A stretch of 5,438 bases of DNA from an uncultured Bacilli bacterium. Its GTDB lineage: Bacteria; Bacillota_I; Bacilli_A; RF39; UBA660. Both the position numbers and the translations under genes were made by a program. The stretch covers positions 1-5,438 of the forward strand of contig CAKOOQ010000043.1 of NCBI GenBank assembly GCA_934098555.1, read 5' to 3'. A model generated the notes under the pieces. The model was not told the DNA's origin and did not search any database. It was given only the letters and a program-made list of their open reading frames with translations. This document shows, one piece after another, positions 1 to 5,438 of the stretch; position 1 is the first letter of the stretch; each line of letters starts with the position of its first letter.

Positions 1-6
1 TCACCC

Positions 7-36
7 TGTACTTTCTATCTAAAAAGATTATATAAT
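7..36 (+). promoter_or_regulatory. Candidate promoter for the DUF192 gene
   Basis: A perfect -10 hexamer TATAAT lies at 31-36. The best -35 match 18 bp upstream is TGTACT at 7-12, only 3 of 6 matches, so the -35 is weak. Transcription would begin near position 43, immediately at the ribosome binding site AAGGAGAT (43-50), giving a very short untranslated leader. In such AT-rich DNA a TATAAT can occur by chance; what favours it is its position directly ahead of a strong Shine-Dalgarno sequence. Confidence 0.4.
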
Positions 37-56
37 AAATTTAAGGAGATAACAAG

Positions 57-98
57 TTGGAATATTTGCCTGTTTTCTTCATAGGATACATTAGGTGA
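57..98 (+). CDS. Possible 13-residue leader peptide (TTG start)
   Basis: A strong Shine-Dalgarno sequence, AAGGAGAT at 43-50, sits 53 bases from the DUF192 ATG. That is too far to serve it, but it is 6 bases from a TTG at 57. The frame opened there encodes MEYLPVFFIGYIR and stops at TGA (96-98). That stop lies inside AGGTGAT (93-99), the ribosome binding site of the DUF192 gene, so ribosomes finishing the peptide would halt on the next initiation site. This arrangement fits a translated, coupled leader peptide. Stops lie in frame upstream at 33, 36 and 42, so it is not the tail of a longer gene. The hydrophobic peptide resembles nothing I can name with confidence. It may instead be a chance frame behind a decayed start. 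Confidence 0.28.
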   Translation: MEYLPVFFIGYIR

Positions 99-102
99 TA
101 CA

Positions 103-429
103 ATGAAACTTAAATTAAACAATAAAGAAATTGAGATAAAAAAAGCGACGAATTTTAAGGACCGTCTATTAGGACTTATGGGTCAAAAGGATATAAATTA
201 TGGAATTTTATTTCCAAAATGTAATGCCATTCATACCTTTTTTATGAAAGAAAATATTGATGTGCTCGGTTTAAATGACAGTAATCAAGTGATTTATATT
301 TATAGAGATGTTCCTCCAAATAAAATCGTTAAAGTGAGTGATGAACCCAAAAAAACTCATATTTTAGAATTGCCTAAAAATACGAGTCTTAAATTATATA
401 TTGGTTCCGTTTTAAAGTTTATTCCTTAA
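103..429 (+). CDS. DUF192 (UPF0127) family protein
   Basis: This 108-residue protein has the DUF192 pattern: R-x-x-GLM at residues 21-26, the block CNAIHTFFM (40-48) followed by IDV (52-54), and a late ELP (89-91). This conserved block is characteristic of the family, whose biochemical function is not established. There is no signal peptide or membrane segment, unlike many proteobacterial members that are exported, so it is probably cytoplasmic. The ATG at 103 is chosen because AGGTGAT (93-99) pairs with the 16S 3' end just upstream and the frame is closed by TAG at 82-84. The length is complete for a single-domain member. It is transcribed toward obg, and the two coding regions overlap tail to tail by 11 bp (419-429). 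Family assignment is firm; function is unknown. Confidence 0.87.
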   Translation: MKLKLNNKEIEIKKATNFKDRLLGLMGQKDINYGILFPKCNAIHTFFMKENIDVLGLNDSNQVIYIYRDVPPNKIVKVSDEPKKTHILELPKNTSLKLYIGSVLKFIP

Positions 430-1693
430 ATTCAAAGATGTAATCCATGATTTGTACTTCATCGCCTCTTTTAGCGCCAAGGCGTTCTAATTCAGCATCA
501 ATACCCATGCCTTTTAATTTTCGACCAAAACGTAAAACGGCTTCTTTTTCTTCAAAACGGGTCATTTGGAAAAGCTTTTTAATTTCTTCGCCTTTAATAA
601 CCCAGATACCATCTTCTTTGGTAATCGTATAAGGTTTGTCGTTTTTAAAGCGATAAATAACCGTTGATTCATAATCGTCATTTTGGTACACATTTTTTTT
701 AGGTAAGGTATCCACAAGTTCTTTTAGATGAATGATTAAATCATCCAAGCCTTCCTTGGTAAGACCACTTATTTCATAAATTTCCTTATCCGGATATTTT
801 TCTTTAAAACGTTTAAGATTTTCCTCATAAGCAGGTAAATCTTTTTTATTAGCCAAAATAACTTCTTTTTTGGTTGCTAAAGCGTCACTATAACTAACAA
901 TTTCATGGCGGATTATTTCATAATCACTGACAGGGTCTCTGCCTTCTTCACTCCCCATATCAATAACATGAGCAAGAATTTGACAACGAGTGGCATGTCT
1001 TAAAAATTCAAGACCAAGGCCAACACCATCTTTAGCCCCTTCAATCATTCCAGGAAGGTCAGCTAAAACAAATGTTGATTTGTCTTTTAAAGTAACTACG
1101 CCTAAATTAGGACTTAGTGTAGTAAAGTGGTAACTGGCTATTTTAGGATTCGCACTTGTCACAGCGCTTAAAATCGTACTTTTGCCAACACTTGGCATAC
1201 CAACTAAACCCACATCAGCTAAAAGTTTTAATTCACATTTAATATACCGAATTTCACCTGGTTCACCAAGTTCAGAAAATTCGGGTGCCGGCTTTTCATG
1301 GGTAGCAAAGGCCGTATTACCACGTCCTCCTCTTCCACCATGGGCAACAACAACTTTATCTTCATTTTCAAGTAAATCAGCAATAACAAGGCCAGTATCC
1401 TCATCAAATATCGTCGTTCCAACTGGAACCTTAATAACGATATCTTCGGCATTACTTCCTCTTCTATTTTTTCCTTTACCATTTTCTCCTTTGGTGGCTT
1501 TTACTATTTTATGATACTTTAAATCGATAAGTGTTTTTAAACTTTCATCGCAAACAAAGACGATGTCGCCGCCTTTGCCGCCAGAGCCTCCATCCGGCCC
1601 ACCCATGGGTATGTATTTTTCTCTTCGAAAAGAAGTACAACCATCGCCGCCTTTGCCGGCCATTAATTTCATTTTTACAACATCAACAAACAT
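419..1693 (-). CDS. obg: GTPase Obg (ribosome assembly / stress GTPase)
   Basis: This 424-residue protein has all three Obg domains. Residues 1 to about 158 form the glycine-rich Obg fold (GKGGDG near 13-18, GGPDGGSGGKGGD at 31-43). Residues 159 to about 330 form the GTPase domain: G1 GMPSVGKST (165-173), the switch I threonines in HFTTL (189-193), G3 DLPG (212-215), G4 NKKD (282-285) and G5 ISG (308-310), where most relatives have SA. A C-terminal OCT domain covers about 345-424. The length is close to that of Bacillus subtilis Obg. Obg proteins bind the 50S subunit and act in its maturation and in growth control; this is family knowledge. The ATG at 1691-1693 follows AGGAGG by 5 bases. The gene follows a GNAT gene 13 bp upstream and is not adjacent to rplU or rpmA, its usual partners. 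Its stop lies inside the opposing DUF192 gene. Confidence 0.98.
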   Translation of the reverse strand: MFVDVVKMKLMAGKGGDGCTSFRREKYIPMGGPDGGSGGKGGDIVFVCDESLKTLIDLKYHKIVKATKGENGKGKNRRGSNAEDIVIKVPVGTTIFDEDTGLVIADLLENEDKVVVAHGGRGGRGNTAFATHEKPAPEFSELGEPGEIRYIKCELKLLADVGLVGMPSVGKSTILSAVTSANPKIASYHFTTLSPNLGVVTLKDKSTFVLADLPGMIEGAKDGVGLGLEFLRHATRCQILAHVIDMGSEEGRDPVSDYEIIRHEIVSYSDALATKKEVILANKKDLPAYEENLKRFKEKYPDKEIYEISGLTKEGLDDLIIHLKELVDTLPKKNVYQNDDYESTVIYRFKNDKPYTITKEDGIWVIKGEEIKKLFQMTRFEEKEAVLRFGRKLKGMGIDAELERLGAKRGDEVQIMDYIFEFKE

Positions 1694-1698
1694 AATTT

Positions 1699-1704
1699 CC
1701 TCCT
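1699..1704 (-). promoter_or_regulatory. Ribosome binding site of obg
   Basis: The minus strand reads AGGAGG, a perfect core Shine-Dalgarno sequence, 5 bases before the obg ATG. It fills much of the 13-base gap after the TAG stop of the upstream GNAT gene (1707-1709). Ribosomes ending the GNAT gene would therefore sit beside it, which supports one transcript and probably coupled translation. Confidence 0.85.
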
Positions 1705-1706
1705 AT

Positions 1707-2153
1707 CTATAACTTTTTTCGTACCAATAGAGTTTTATATGGTGCACTAAAGCCCCAAGAAAGATAAAGCTCTTGTAACTGCTTATTTTTTGCTATCATC
1801 TCTACGGTATCGAATTCTTCATGATAATATTTTTCAAAATCGTTTTTTCTTTTTAGTGTTTCTAGTAATGTCTTTTTACCAATATAATATTTTTTCCTTT
1901 GAAAATCTGGTTTTACAAACAAATAAGGAACGTAAAGAGTAGGAGCATGAGAAGAAACATAACAACCAGCAATAGGTTTTTTCTCATACGTTGTCATAAT
2001 ACCTGTTAAATTTTTTAAAAGAAACTCATCGGTTGAATTATAAACATCTTCCATAATTTTGCCAAAAGCATCTGCTCTTAACTCTTCTAAATCTGTAATA
2101 ATTTCCCTGTTATAAGGAATCTGTATAAACTCTAGTTTACTTTCGTCAAACAT
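1707..2153 (-). CDS. GNAT-like N-acetyltransferase with an atypical acetyl-CoA loop
   Basis: This 148-residue protein looks like a compact GNAT acetyltransferase. A central strand pair (about residues 53-80) leads into VKPDFQRKKYYIGKKTLL (80-97), which occupies the place of motif A. A late segment NKQLQELYLSWGF (123-135) matches the usual N-x(4-7)-LY-x-x-x-GF of motif B. The normal pyrophosphate-binding loop Q/R-x-x-G-x-G/A is altered: QRKKYYIG carries about two extra residues and lacks the first glycine, so acetyl-CoA binding may differ or be lost. The substrate cannot be inferred. The ATG at 2151-2153 follows GGAG by 5 bases within a G-rich AAGGGGGGAG. An extended -10 promoter lies just upstream, and obg follows in the same orientation 13 bp downstream. 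It could be a protein or small-molecule acetyltransferase, or a non-catalytic relative. Confidence 0.75.
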   Translation of the reverse strand: MFDESKLEFIQIPYNREIITDLEELRADAFGKIMEDVYNSTDEFLLKNLTGIMTTYEKKPIAGCYVSSHAPTLYVPYLFVKPDFQRKKYYIGKKTLLETLKRKNDFEKYYHEEFDTVEMIAKNKQLQELYLSWGFSAPYKTLLVRKKL

Positions 2154-2184
2154 CCTTTCTCCCCCCTTAAAACAAGCACGTTTT

Positions 2185-2213
2185 ATTCTAGCATAAATCT
2201 ATTTTGAATACAA
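2185..2213 (-). promoter_or_regulatory. Promoter of the GNAT-obg operon
   Basis: The minus strand carries -10 TAGAAT (2185-2190), preceded by TGC, which makes an extended -10. A 17 bp spacer separates it from TTGTAT (2208-2213), a -35 that matches at TTG. Transcription would begin near 2178, leaving about 25 bases before the GNAT ATG, including its G-rich ribosome binding site. Spacing and the TGn element make this the best promoter in the intergenic stretch. Confidence 0.7.
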
Positions 2214-2217
2214 ATAT

Positions 2218-2351
2218 TTACGGATAATCTTTTTTCCTTGTTAAAAAGACGGTCATAGCCCCCTCTTCTAAATAAAGATGAAAGAAACACCGATATTCTC
2301 TATAGTTTTTAATTTGGGAAAAAAAATGTACTTAATATCTGTTTTTTTCAT
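2218..2351 (-). CDS. Candidate small ORF split between two frames at a run of eight T
   Basis: Two short minus-strand frames abut here. An ATG at 2349-2351 opens a 27-codon frame ending in TAG at 2268-2270. The frame one base back is open from 2331 to a TAA at 2218-2220 but has no start of its own. Both cross eight T at 2319-2326, where codons read ATT TTT TTT CCC, a fit to the slippery heptamer T TTT TTT. A -1 slip or one extra T would give a single 44-residue, basic and aromatic-rich protein beginning MKKTDIKYIFFSQIKN and ending TVFLTRKKDYP. A TATAAT lies at 2373-2378, and AGAAAGTTGGT (9 of 11 matches to the extended Shine-Dalgarno sequence) ends 4 bases before the ATG. I recognise no family. 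It may be an assembly indel, a decayed gene, a frameshifted gene, or chance. Confidence 0.27.
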
Positions 2352-2372
2352 AAAAACCAACTTTCTGGTTCC

Positions 2373-2378
2373 ATTATA
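2373..2378 (-). promoter_or_regulatory. Candidate -10 element ahead of the small split ORF
   Basis: A perfect TATAAT on the minus strand lies just downstream of the pfl terminator and about 22 bases before the ATG at 2351. No good -35 is present; the sequence at the right distance falls in the A/T arm of the terminator. A start near 2366 would begin the transcript at the AGAAAG of the possible ribosome binding site. It could also add to transcription of the GNAT-obg operon. Confidence 0.33.
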
Positions 2379-2393
2379 CTATAAAGCTAGAGT

Positions 2394-2421
2394 AAAAATA
2401 AGCCATGGGAGGCTTATTTTT
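2394..2421 (-). terminator. Intrinsic terminator of the pflB-pflA operon
   Basis: On the minus strand AAAAATAAGCC (2411-2421) and GGCTTATTTTT (2394-2404) form a perfect 11 bp stem around the 6-base loop TCCCAT, ending in a T run. The pflA stop TAA (2414-2416) and its last codons are inside the first arm. Because the stem ends are A on one side and T on the other, the plus strand also ends in T and the element could work in both directions. It separates pfl from the small ORF and GNAT-obg. Confidence 0.87.
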
Positions 2422-3130
2422 GATAAATTTTCATAAATGTTTCATAAAGTTTTTGGCATTTTTCAGGATTCATTTCTTCTTTTTCTTGTAAAGGATTTTT
2501 AAGATGTAACTTCTCATACTTAAGAAAGCCTAAGTGATGAAAAGGTAAAAACTCAATTTTTTGAATATTTTTTATTTTCTTTAAGTATCTAGCCAAATCC
2601 TTTAAATAAGCTTCATTATCCATTAATCCTGGAACGATAACTTGTCTAACCCAAACAGGCTTACCACTTTTATTTAAGGCTTCTATAAATTCTTCAGACT
2701 TGGAAATATCCTTTCCAGTAAGAGCCTTATACCCTTCTTGAGAAGCGTATTTCACATCAAACAAAACCAAATCGACAAGACGCAGAATTTCTTCATAGTA
2801 AGAAAGACCTACCCCACTTGTATCAAGAGCAATATGAATACCTTCTTTTTTCAACTTTTGCATGACCTCAATTAAAAATTCAGGTTGCAATAATGGTTCT
2901 CCGCCCGAGAAAGTAACACCTCCTTGATTTCTTTTAAAATAAGGTTTATTTCGTTTTATTTTCAAAAAGAGTTCTTCACTTGTCATTTTTGGACCTTGTT
3001 TTAACCACATCTCTGGATTATGGCAATAAAGGCAACGTAGGGCACAGCCACTTAGAAAAACAACTGTTCTTATACCTGGGCCATCGACAAGGCCAAAAGA
3101 CTCTATAGAATTAACATATCCCGTCATCAT
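2414..3130 (-). CDS. pflA: Pyruvate formate-lyase activating enzyme (radical SAM)
   Basis: This 238-residue radical SAM enzyme uses a [4Fe-4S] cluster and S-adenosylmethionine to abstract hydrogen from the catalytic glycine of PflB, turning it on under anaerobic conditions. The cluster motif CALRCLYC gives Cys29, Cys33 and Cys36. Upstream is the family signature VDGPGIR (15-21), and GGEP (76-79) is the SAM-binding motif. There is no extra ferredoxin-type domain after the cluster motif, which fits a dedicated PFL activase rather than the activators of dehydratase-type glycyl radical enzymes. The start overlaps the pflB stop as ATGA (3127-3130), with a second ATG directly after. No strong ribosome binding site precedes it, so translation probably depends on re-initiation after pflB. 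It ends inside a terminator stem. The assignment is secure. Confidence 0.97.
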   Translation of the reverse strand: MMTGYVNSIESFGLVDGPGIRTVVFLSGCALRCLYCHNPEMWLKQGPKMTSEELFLKIKRNKPYFKRNQGGVTFSGGEPLLQPEFLIEVMQKLKKEGIHIALDTSGVGLSYYEEILRLVDLVLFDVKYASQEGYKALTGKDISKSEEFIEALNKSGKPVWVRQVIVPGLMDNEAYLKDLARYLKKIKNIQKIEFLPFHHLGFLKYEKLHLKNPLQEKEEMNPEKCQKLYETFMKIYQK

Positions 3131-5355
3131 AATTTCTCATGGAAGGTTCTAGAAATAACTTCCTCTTGTTGCTTTCTTGTAAGACGATTGAAACGCACCG
3201 CATATCCAGAAACACGAATGGTTAAAAGCGGATATTTTAAAGGATGATTCATAGCATCAATTAAAGTTTCTCTACTTAAAACATTCACATTTAAATGATG
3301 AGCTCCTTGAGCGAAATAGCCCTCTAGTAAAGAAACTAAATTATTTACTTGTTCTTCTTTAGAATGTCCAAGACTACTTGGAACAATACTAAAGGTATTA
3401 GAAATACCATCTTCACAGCAACCCTCGTAACGAAGTTTGGCCACAGAATTTAAGCTTGCAATCGCCCCATTTTCATCCCTCCCATGCATAGGATTAGCTC
3501 CTGGAGCAAACGCAACACCTTTTTGTCTACCATCAGGTGTCGCCCCTGTTTTAGAACCATAGACAACATTGGAAGTAATGGTTAAAACAGAAAGAGTTGG
3601 ATAAGCATCTCGATAGCACCTATGCCTTTTTAGCTCTTCATAAAATTTTTCTAAAACTTCTTTGGCTAAATCATCAACACGGTCATCATCATTACCAAAC
3701 TTAGGAAAATCTCCGGTAATTTCAAAAGAGACTGTAATACCATCTTCATCACGAATCGGTTTTACCTCGGCATATTTAATCGCAGATAAAGAATCAGCCA
3801 CAACCGAAAGGCCAGCCACACCATAAGCCATAAGCCGTCTTACATGCGTATCATGTAAAGCCATTTGGCCCTTTTCATAAGCATATTTATCATGCATATA
3901 ATGGATCACATTCATAGCATCACTATAGATACCGGCTACTTCTTTTAATACTTTAAAATAATTTTCTTTCACAGTTTTAAAATCTAAAATAATATCGGTA
4001 TTTTTAGGAATATCTTCCAAGATTTTTTCCTTTTTCATTTCATCAATACCGCCATTTAAAGAATAAAGAAGGGCTTTAGCCAGATTACAACGGGCTCCAA
4101 AAAACTGCATGTCTTTGCCTTCACGCATAGCCGAAACACAGCAAGCTATCGCGTAATCAGAGCCATATAAAGGTCTCATAATATCATCATTTTCATATTG
4201 AATCGCATCGGTTAAAATAGACATCTTAGCACAATAAGTTTTAAAATTTTCAGGTAATTTTTCACTCCATAATACCGTCATGTTAGGTTCAGGCGATGTA
4301 TCCAAATTTTTAAGTGTATGTAAAAGTCTTAAAGAAGTCTTGGTTACCAAAGAGCATCCACTTTCTGTCATCCCCCCAATAGAAGCTGTTACCCAAGTAG
4401 GATCTCCTGAAAAAAGTTCATCATAATCAGGAGTTCTTAAATGTCTTACTAAACGTAATTTAATAACAAATTGATCAATGATTTCTTGAACATCCTCCTC
4501 CGTTAAAAGGCCATTTTGTAAATCTCTTTCAAAATAAATATCAAAGAATGCATCCACACGGCCAAGACTCATTGCGGCACCATTATTTTCTTTCACTGCT
4601 GCAAGATAAGCAAAATACGTCCATTGAACAGCTTCTTTCGCATTACTTGCTGGTTTAGAAATATCAAAACCATATGTTGCCGCCATCGCTTTAATTTCAT
4701 CTAAAGCTTTATACTGCATAGAAACTTCTTCACGAAGTCTTATTAAATCATCTGTCATGGCTCCGGTTAGATTAAACCAATCTTTTTTCTTTTCACTCAT
4801 TAAATAATCAATACCATATAAGGCAACACGCCTATAATCCCCAATGATTCTTCCTCTTCCATAAGCATCAGGAAGTCCTGTTAATAAACCGGCATGACGA
4901 GCTTTTTTAACACTCTCTGGATATGCATCAAAAACACCATCATTATGTGTTTTACGAAATTCTTTAAAATATTTATCAACCGTATCATCCAGTTTATAAC
5001 CGTACGCTTCTAGTTCTTGATAAACCATTCTTATGCCCCCATAAGGATTCACAATTCTTTTTAAAGGCTTATCTGTTTGAAGACCAACAATAACATCATC
5101 TTCTTGACTTATATATCCTGGTGCAAAGGCATTAATGCCTGACATATGCTTCGTATCTATATCTAAAACATGTTTTTCTAACTCTTCTTTTAATAAATCT
5201 TCACATGTTTTCCAAACGCTTTTTGTTTTTGACGTTGAATTAGCTAAAAACAGTTCATCTCCATCATATTCTTTATAATTCTTTAAAATAAAGTCCGAAA
5301 CATTAATTTCATCCGTCCAAACTCCATCTTTAAATCCTATCCATTCTTGTTTCAT
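3127..5355 (-). CDS. pflB: Formate C-acetyltransferase (pyruvate formate-lyase)
   Basis: This cytoplasmic glycyl radical enzyme converts pyruvate and CoA to acetyl-CoA and formate in mixed-acid fermentation. With the start at 5355 it has 742 residues. The paired catalytic cysteines typical of true PFL, rather than dehydratase relatives, are Cys405-Cys406 in IACCVS. The radical glycine is Gly717 in IRVSGYAVRF, 25 residues from the end as in Escherichia coli. Pyruvate-site residues are in place: Arg169 in GRGRIIGDYRR, Trp321 in PTWVTASIGGM, and Arg422 in FFGARCNLAK. An upstream in-frame ATG at 5376 would add seven residues. I prefer 5355 because AGGA (5361-5364) precedes it by 5 bases and the likely transcription start is near 5373, after the upstream ATG begins. 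The stop overlaps the pflA start. No key residue is missing. Confidence 0.98.
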   Translation of the reverse strand: MKQEWIGFKDGVWTDEINVSDFILKNYKEYDGDELFLANSTSKTKSVWKTCEDLLKEELEKHVLDIDTKHMSGINAFAPGYISQEDDVIVGLQTDKPLKRIVNPYGGIRMVYQELEAYGYKLDDTVDKYFKEFRKTHNDGVFDAYPESVKKARHAGLLTGLPDAYGRGRIIGDYRRVALYGIDYLMSEKKKDWFNLTGAMTDDLIRLREEVSMQYKALDEIKAMAATYGFDISKPASNAKEAVQWTYFAYLAAVKENNGAAMSLGRVDAFFDIYFERDLQNGLLTEEDVQEIIDQFVIKLRLVRHLRTPDYDELFSGDPTWVTASIGGMTESGCSLVTKTSLRLLHTLKNLDTSPEPNMTVLWSEKLPENFKTYCAKMSILTDAIQYENDDIMRPLYGSDYAIACCVSAMREGKDMQFFGARCNLAKALLYSLNGGIDEMKKEKILEDIPKNTDIILDFKTVKENYFKVLKEVAGIYSDAMNVIHYMHDKYAYEKGQMALHDTHVRRLMAYGVAGLSVVADSLSAIKYAEVKPIRDEDGITVSFEITGDFPKFGNDDDRVDDLAKEVLEKFYEELKRHRCYRDAYPTLSVLTITSNVVYGSKTGATPDGRQKGVAFAPGANPMHGRDENGAIASLNSVAKLRYEGCCEDGISNTFSIVPSSLGHSKEEQVNNLVSLLEGYFAQGAHHLNVNVLSRETLIDAMNHPLKYPLLTIRVSGYAVRFNRLTRKQQEEVISRTFHEKL

Positions 5356-5360
5356 TTCAT

Positions 5361-5370
5361 TCCTACCTTT
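5361..5370 (-). promoter_or_regulatory. Ribosome binding site deciding the pflB start
   Basis: The minus strand reads AAAGGTAGGA here, with AGGA (5361-5364) 5 bases before the ATG at 5353-5355. The alternative ATG at 5374-5376 lies upstream of this site and within a few bases of the predicted transcription start, so it would have no room for a ribosome binding site. Confidence 0.7.
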
Positions 5371-5379
5371 CACCATTTC

Positions 5380-5408
5380 AGTATATCAAGATAACTATAA
5401 AATGAAAA
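5380..5408 (-). promoter_or_regulatory. Promoter of the pflB-pflA operon
   Basis: The minus strand has -10 TATACT (5380-5385) with TGA directly before it (extended -10), a 17 bp spacer, and -35 TTTTCA (5403-5408; 4 of 6 matches). Transcription would begin near 5373. A short inverted repeat, TATC AA GATA (5384-5393 on the plus strand), overlaps the -10 and could be an operator. I see no clear Rex, FNR or cre consensus. Confidence 0.66.
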
Positions 5409-5424
5409 GGGACATGACATTGGC

Positions 5425-5430
5425 TTGACA
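5425..5430 (+). promoter_or_regulatory. Perfect -35 hexamer of a possible divergent promoter
   Basis: TTGACA at 5425-5430 is a perfect -35 on the plus strand, pointing away from pflB. With 17 bp spacing its -10 would be near 5448, beyond the window, so the promoter cannot be confirmed. If real, pflB and the next gene to the right are divergently transcribed from adjacent promoters. Confidence 0.3.
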
Positions 5431-5438
5431 CAAAAAAA

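Noticed and set aside
473..492. Inverted repeat around GCGCCAAGGCG downstream of the DUF192 gene as its terminator
   Set aside because: The loop would be only two bases and no T run follows; the bases are constrained as obg coding sequence (the LGA segment of the OCT domain).
447..632. Plus-strand open frame of 61 codons
   Set aside because: It lies wholly opposite the obg C-terminal domain, shows no family motif and has no ribosome binding site of note; it is a shadow of obg.
1228..1482. Second minus-strand frame of 84 codons inside obg
   Set aside because: It is an out-of-frame reading of obg, which has strong motifs across exactly these bases.
1182..1514. Plus-strand open frame of 110 codons
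   Set aside because: It is antisense to the conserved glycine-rich and G1 regions of obg. Its Pro/Ser-rich composition is what reading opposite glycine codons produces.
2355..2370. Small hairpin AACCA/TGGTT followed by five T on the minus strand, as a second terminator
   Set aside because: The stem is only 5 bp and lies partly upstream of the likely transcription start near 2366. The T run is better explained as the spacer before the ATG at 2351.
2154..2393. Riboswitch, T-box or preQ1-like leader between pflA and the GNAT gene
   Set aside because: The run AGAGGGGGCTATGACC and several A/T hairpins were examined, but no conserved core or paired architecture of a known riboswitch or T-box could be assembled.
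3127..3129. Use of TGA as tryptophan (mollicute code)
   Set aside because: The pflB frame ends at this TGA right where the family ends, and the tryptophans checked in obg, pflA and pflB are TGG.

Overview
The window reads as AT-rich, ordinary chromosomal DNA from a low-GC Gram-positive bacterium (Bacillota, or a close relative that keeps the standard genetic code). Tryptophan is encoded by TGG in the genes checked, and pflB ends at a TGA exactly where the family ends, so TGA is a stop here and this is not a TGA=Trp mollicute. Shine-Dalgarno sites and extended -10 promoters are of Gram-positive type. A pyruvate formate-lyase operon indicates an anaerobic or facultative fermenter. The taxonomic placement is inference.

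Layout from left to right. (1) Positions 1-429, plus strand: a candidate promoter, a possible 13-codon TTG-started leader peptide, and a small DUF192 protein. (2) Positions 419-2213, minus strand: a GNAT-like acetyltransferase followed 13 bp later by the GTPase gene obg, read from an extended -10 promoter near 2185-2213. The 3' end of obg overlaps the 3' end of the DUF192 gene by 11 bp, tail to tail. (3) Positions 2154-2413: an intergenic stretch holding that promoter, the pfl terminator, and a candidate 44-residue small gene split between two frames at a run of eight T. (4) Positions 2394-5438, minus strand: pflB then pflA, overlapping by ATGA, with a promoter at 5380-5408 and an intrinsic terminator whose stem contains the pflA stop codon. 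A perfect TTGACA on the plus strand near the right edge suggests a divergent gene outside the window.

PflA installs the glycyl radical on PflB, which cleaves pyruvate with CoA to acetyl-CoA and formate, so those two genes form one functional unit. Obg is a ribosome-associated housekeeping GTPase. The roles of the GNAT and DUF192 proteins cannot be told from the sequence. I see no mobile element, CRISPR array, tRNA or rRNA. The five main genes are conventional; the least explained items are the frame-split small ORF, the TTG leader peptide, and the repeats upstream of pflB.
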